Source of the DNA: Welwitschia mirabilis
Lineage: Eukaryota > Gnetophyta > Gnetopsida > Welwitschiales
DNA: 64,000 nucleotides
Reading direction: 5' to 3'
Assembly: GCA_051453625.1 (NCBI GenBank)
Contig: JBOZIK010000001.1
Span: forward strand, 165,554,160-165,618,159
How positions within the stretch are numbered: position 1 is the first letter of the stretch; each line of letters opens with the position of its first letter. Below, in pieces: positions 60,700 to 64,000 of this stretch. A program made the translations under genes and the position numbers. The notes under the pieces were generated by a model. It had not been told where the DNA came from and did not search any database. It saw only the letters and a list, made by a program, of their open reading frames with translations.

Positions 60700-62330
60700 G
60701 TAAACTACAAAAGGGATGCCATCCATGAGACCTTCACTCTTCAATGGGGTTAAACTATTCCTATTGGAAGATAAGGATGTAGAAGTACTTATAATTTTTT
60801 GAGTTTTAATTTTGGTAAAGCATTGAAAATGGATATAAAAAGTCAAAAAGGCTTTCATAGATGCTATAAGAAATACCATGACATAGGTTACTCCTAGGAG
60901 GGAATCAGAAGAGCAATAGAAAGCATCCTTTTTGTATTATTTAAAGGAAAATAAGCTTTCTATCAAATCCTTATTATAGAAGAATCTAATATAATAGATA
61001 GATGCAAAAGTCTCAAAGAGATATATAATGTTTTAAAAGTTATATATTAAGGAACATTAGTTTCCAAGTAATTATAACTCTTAATATAGATGAATCAGGT
61101 TTTGAAACTAGAGATAAATGTTGAAAAGAAAGTACATGAATATTTTACAAGGGTTTCCAACATTGTAAATGCCATTCATGAAATTCGTAAATATATTCTA
61201 AAGGCTAAGGTGAATTAGAAAGTGATTAGATCCTTGATTTCAAAATACATGCCAAAGATAATTTCCATGGAAGAATCAAGAAATTTTAATACTACGAAGA
61301 TTAAATAACTGAAAATTGTTTTAAAGCATCTGAAATGAATCTTATCCAAGATGATTCTATAAAAGAAAAGTCCATTGCCTTTAAGATAAATGAAAGATCA
61401 AAACAAACTTCTACATGGAAGATAAAAGACATTTTAGATGTAGATAATTCAAAAGATGATATAGACAAATAACTTTCTCTAATAACAAGATTTGTTAAGA
61501 GGCTGCTCTCGCAAAAAAATAAGAAAAACATTAACTGTAAATAGTTATCATTATTTTAACTCAAAGGTGCATTCAAGTTAAGTCTTTTTCCAATTATAAT
61601 TATGCTTGAAAGGATGATATTTCTAGATGAGAATATTGGCCTTGTAAAGGATTATTACATCTAGTCTTCAAATGTCATATATCTATTTATTTCCAAAAGA
61701 AATAATAAAATAAAAAATTATAAGGAAAATAAATCTTTCTTTATAGGGTGGAATGATGATAAGCTTGACATACAAATAGATACTTTATATGAGGAAAGAG
61801 ATCATCCATCTTACATGACCATCATCCATACTCAAAATGACAAGAAGGAGGAAGGAAACAAATAGAACCTAGAAAGTAAAGACAAATTAGGTATGACAAT
61901 TTAAAAAATTATGATTTAATTTCTAAATAATTTATTAAGTTAAAACAAGTATGTTTAAAAATGAGTTTACTTTCTAATTGTGAAATAGCTTATAAGCAAG
62001 AAAAGAGTTCATGTAATACATTAGCAAATGAAACATTAGTACTTAATGTTAAGATTATTAACTTAAAATGTGATTTAAAGAATGTTAAACGTAAACTTAT
62101 AGATAAAAAAAAGATTAATGAAAAATATGATAGGATCAAAAACCTGGTTGGAAGGGAATTGGGAGGGAGGGGGGAGGGGGGGGTGAAGGGGGGAAAGGGG
62201 GGAGGGTTAAATAGGTTCATTCAAAAACTTAAGCTCAAAAACAAATTAGAGTTATATAATCACAGTTTGCATGTGAAAGTAATGAAATCAAGAATGTGAA
62301 TATAAGAAATGAAAAATTGAATTTAAAGAA
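60700..62330 (+). pseudogene. Copia gag relic (UBN2-type), copy 1
   Basis: MPSMRPSLFNG near 60716 starts the gag domain, followed by the same blocks as the copy at 63344 (KRKYMNILQ-type, KVSKRY, EESRNFNT). Both copies are colinear. The C-terminal helical part survives as an open frame (61961-62299: NETLVLNVKIINLKCDLKNV then KRKLIDKKK), broken up by a G-rich run. Many stops. Confidence 0.65.
62151..62206 (+). repeat. G-rich run, possible G-quadruplex
   Basis: About 56 bases with at least eight runs of three or more G (GGGAGGGAGGGGGGAGG and on), in a context that is otherwise about two thirds A and T. It lies inside the copia gag relic and would read as Gly- and Arg-rich. Confidence 0.9.
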
Positions 62331-62493
62331 TCAAAAGTCAAAAAATCATAAACTATTAATTCAGATGCACATAGTATTTATAGTGGTTCGGGAACTCCCC
62401 TACTCCACTTTTGATGATCAGCTTCTCCCAAGCTTGATCTCAAATCTCTGTTACTCCACAGGTTTTGCTAAGTATACTTATAACTCTTACAAG

Positions 62494-62631
62494 TAAACTT
62501 TTAAAGGCTAAGTCTCAATCTTAACACTAGATTTTTGCAGGCCAAGTCTTAACCTTTAACAACAGACTTTTATAGGTTAAGTCTCAACCTTTAACAATGG
62601 ACTTTTATAGGCTAAGTCTTAACCTCTGAAA
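62494..62631. repeat. 35-bp tandem array, four copies
   Basis: Units start at 62494, 62528, 62563 and 62598, each of the form ACTTTTATAGGCTAAGTCTC then AACCTTTAACAA, with a few differences between copies. Confidence 0.85.
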
Positions 62632-63100
62632 TCAATAGTAGTGATGCAATGAAGCTTTGGTAGTCAGATATCACATGTTTAGTATTAGTACAATGAATGA
62701 AGCTCTTTTCCAATAGAATACAATGATGAAGACCTTAGATCTAATTCTAAATGTAGTTCTTTTACCAAGGATAGATCTCCTCAGTTAGATATGAAGCAAA
62801 ATAATGATGTGACAATGATAATACCACTTAATCTTTCAGATCCAAAATGAATATACTAATTTAGAATACTGCCAAAAGACCTCTAGGTCATCTATTATTT
62901 AACTATTTATAATGGAGAATTACTAGGGTTTATTACAAATGAATTACACCTTTAACGACTATAAATGTCTAGAAAACTACTAGGTAATGGATACATAACA
63001 TTTACAACTATTGCTTTTCTGCATCATCTGGTTGACCCCTTAAAAATTCAATCGACCCCATGAGAACTTGATCATCCTAATCCTAGGTCTAGTTAACCCC

Positions 63101-63243
63101 TTGCCTCTTAGTCTAAAACTATGGACTGTTAGCTTCTCAGTTGTAATTGACCTCATGAAAATCTAGATGACCCCTTTCCTCTTGGTCTGGGACTATTGCC
63201 TGTCAGTTATTCAATTGGATCGATCCCATGAATATCTGATTGA
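63101..63243. repeat. 74-bp tandem repeat next to the gap
   Basis: TTGCCTCTTAGTCTAAAACT ... at 63101 recurs as TTTCCTCTTGGTCTGGGACT ... at 63175. The word GACCCC or GATCCC recurs further upstream too. The repeat runs into the 100-N gap. Confidence 0.7.
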
Positions 63244-63343
63244 NNNNNNNNNNNNNNNNNNNNNNNNNNNNNNNNNNNNNNNNNNNNNNNNNNNNNNNNN
63301 NNNNNNNNNNNNNNNNNNNNNNNNNNNNNNNNNNNNNNNNNNN
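63244..63343. other. Assembly gap of 100 N
   Basis: Follows a tandem repeat and precedes copia gag; the length is probably nominal. Confidence 0.98.
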
Positions 63344-64000
63344 GCCATCCATGAGACCTTCACTCTTCGATGGATCAAACTATACCTATTGGAAGATAAA
63401 TATGTAGGTGTACTTATAGTCTTTTGAGTTTCAGGTTTGGTAAAGCATCAAAGATGGATACACAAAGTCAATAGAATCCTTTACATATGCTATAGGAAAT
63501 ACCCTCATATGGCTCAATCCTAAGAGAAAATGGAAAGACCAAGATAAGGCAACTTTCATGTATGATTCAAAGTCAAAGAATGTTCTTTATTCAGTCCTTA
63601 CTATGGAAGAGTTTAATAAGGTAGTTAGATTGAAAACTATCAAAGAGATATCAAATGTCTTAGAAGGTTCATATAAAGGAACCTAGGTTATCAAGAAATC
63701 AAAATTCTTAATTTAGATGAATTAGTTTGAGAACTTGAAGATGAATCATGAAAAGAGAGTACATGAATACCTCACAAGAGTTAACAACATTGTGAATGCC
63801 ATTGATGGGATTTGTAAAGATCTTTTAGAGGCCAATATGATTTAGAAAGTGATCAAATTCTTAACTTTAGAAGATAGGTCAAAGTTAATAGTAATGAAAG
63901 AATAAAGAGATTTTAACACCATTAAAATTGAAGAATTACAAAGTTCTTTGACAACTTATGAGATGAACCTCCTCCAAGAGGATGTCATAAAAGAAAAGTC
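63344..64000 (+). pseudogene. Copia gag relic (UBN2-type), copy 2, running off the window
   Basis: Reads PSMRPSLFDG then YTYWKINM, KDGYTKSIESFTYAIGNTL, DQDKATFMYDSKSKNVLYSV, KTIKEISNVLEGSYKGT and KRVHEYLTRVNNIVNAI. This is the plant copia UBN2 gag domain in clear order. It is better kept than copy 1, with about eight stops, several being TAG for expected Gln or Trp. The 3' part lies outside. Confidence 0.8.

Larger units (their letters stand above)
62340..63243 (+). repeat. LTR-like leader of a second copia element
   Basis: ATTTATAGTGGTTCGGGAAC near 62375, followed by CCCTACTCCACTTTTGATGA, is a phrase often met in plant copia LTRs and leaders. The block ends in a gap and is followed at once by gag. 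It carries two tandem arrays. Its ends could not be set. Confidence 0.45.

Noticed and set aside
60625-60879. 84-codon minus-strand frame
   Set aside because: Opposite strand of the copia LTR end, PBS and gag start.
61990-62220. 76-codon minus-strand Pro-rich frame
   Set aside because: Reverse reading of the G-run within copia gag.
62494-62631. Regular 35-bp units considered as a CRISPR array
   Set aside because: The units are contiguous with no spacers, and the setting is plant LTR DNA.

Overview
This window is AT-rich nuclear DNA from a land plant, probably a large-genome seed plant; a gymnosperm is my best guess, by inference only. The grounds are one split plant-type bHLH gene with short GT-AG introns, followed by about 58 kb of old, nested and heavily mutated retroelements. 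Four runs of N are present (1-394, 3400-3409, 20138-20237, 63244-63343). I see no tRNA or rRNA gene, CRISPR array or bacterial-type operon.

Region 1 (about 0.6-5 kb): a minus-strand bHLH gene of the ABORTED MICROSPORES (AMS) type, a class of tapetum and pollen regulators in angiosperms. Seven of its exons can be placed, and their phases agree from 2974 down to the stop at 722. An in-frame TGA lies between the bHLH and the C-terminal ACT-like domain, and the N-terminal part looks damaged and contains an assembly gap. It may be a pseudogene, encode a truncated protein, or reflect sequence errors.

Region 2 (5-21 kb): a SINE-like candidate, a 458-bp tandem duplication, a complete but dead Ty1/copia element (7169-12272, minus, with perfect 5-bp target duplications), non-coding DNA, a LINE RT relic near 17-19 kb, and a GA microsatellite broken by a gap.

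Region 3 (21-31.6 kb): an L1-type LINE with an ORF1-like part (DUF4283-like fold plus zinc knuckle), endonuclease, RT and C-terminal zinc region. It is split by a non-coding insertion of about 3.6 kb. A decayed coding block of uncertain origin follows.

Region 4 (31.6-53.5 kb): a short copia derivative that kept only gag and the start of protease (34684-36897), then a 12-kb Ty3/gypsy element of Tat-like type (40269-52327) with long unequal LTRs, PBS, gag, protease, RT, integrase, a post-integrase spacer and a PPT. Two related copia-type LTR ends lie on either side of it.

Region 5 (53.5-64 kb): an unidentified minus-strand coding relic, a LINE with an unusual non-L1 look, an Athila-like gypsy fragment, and two copia gag regions with their LTR material. 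Nearly every TE reading frame is broken, often by TAG, TAA or TGA where CAG, CAA or TGG would be expected. No TE here looks able to move on its own. I found no convincing new biological system; the best leads are the bHLH gene with its internal stop, the unidentified 125-codon relic, and several odd TE structures.
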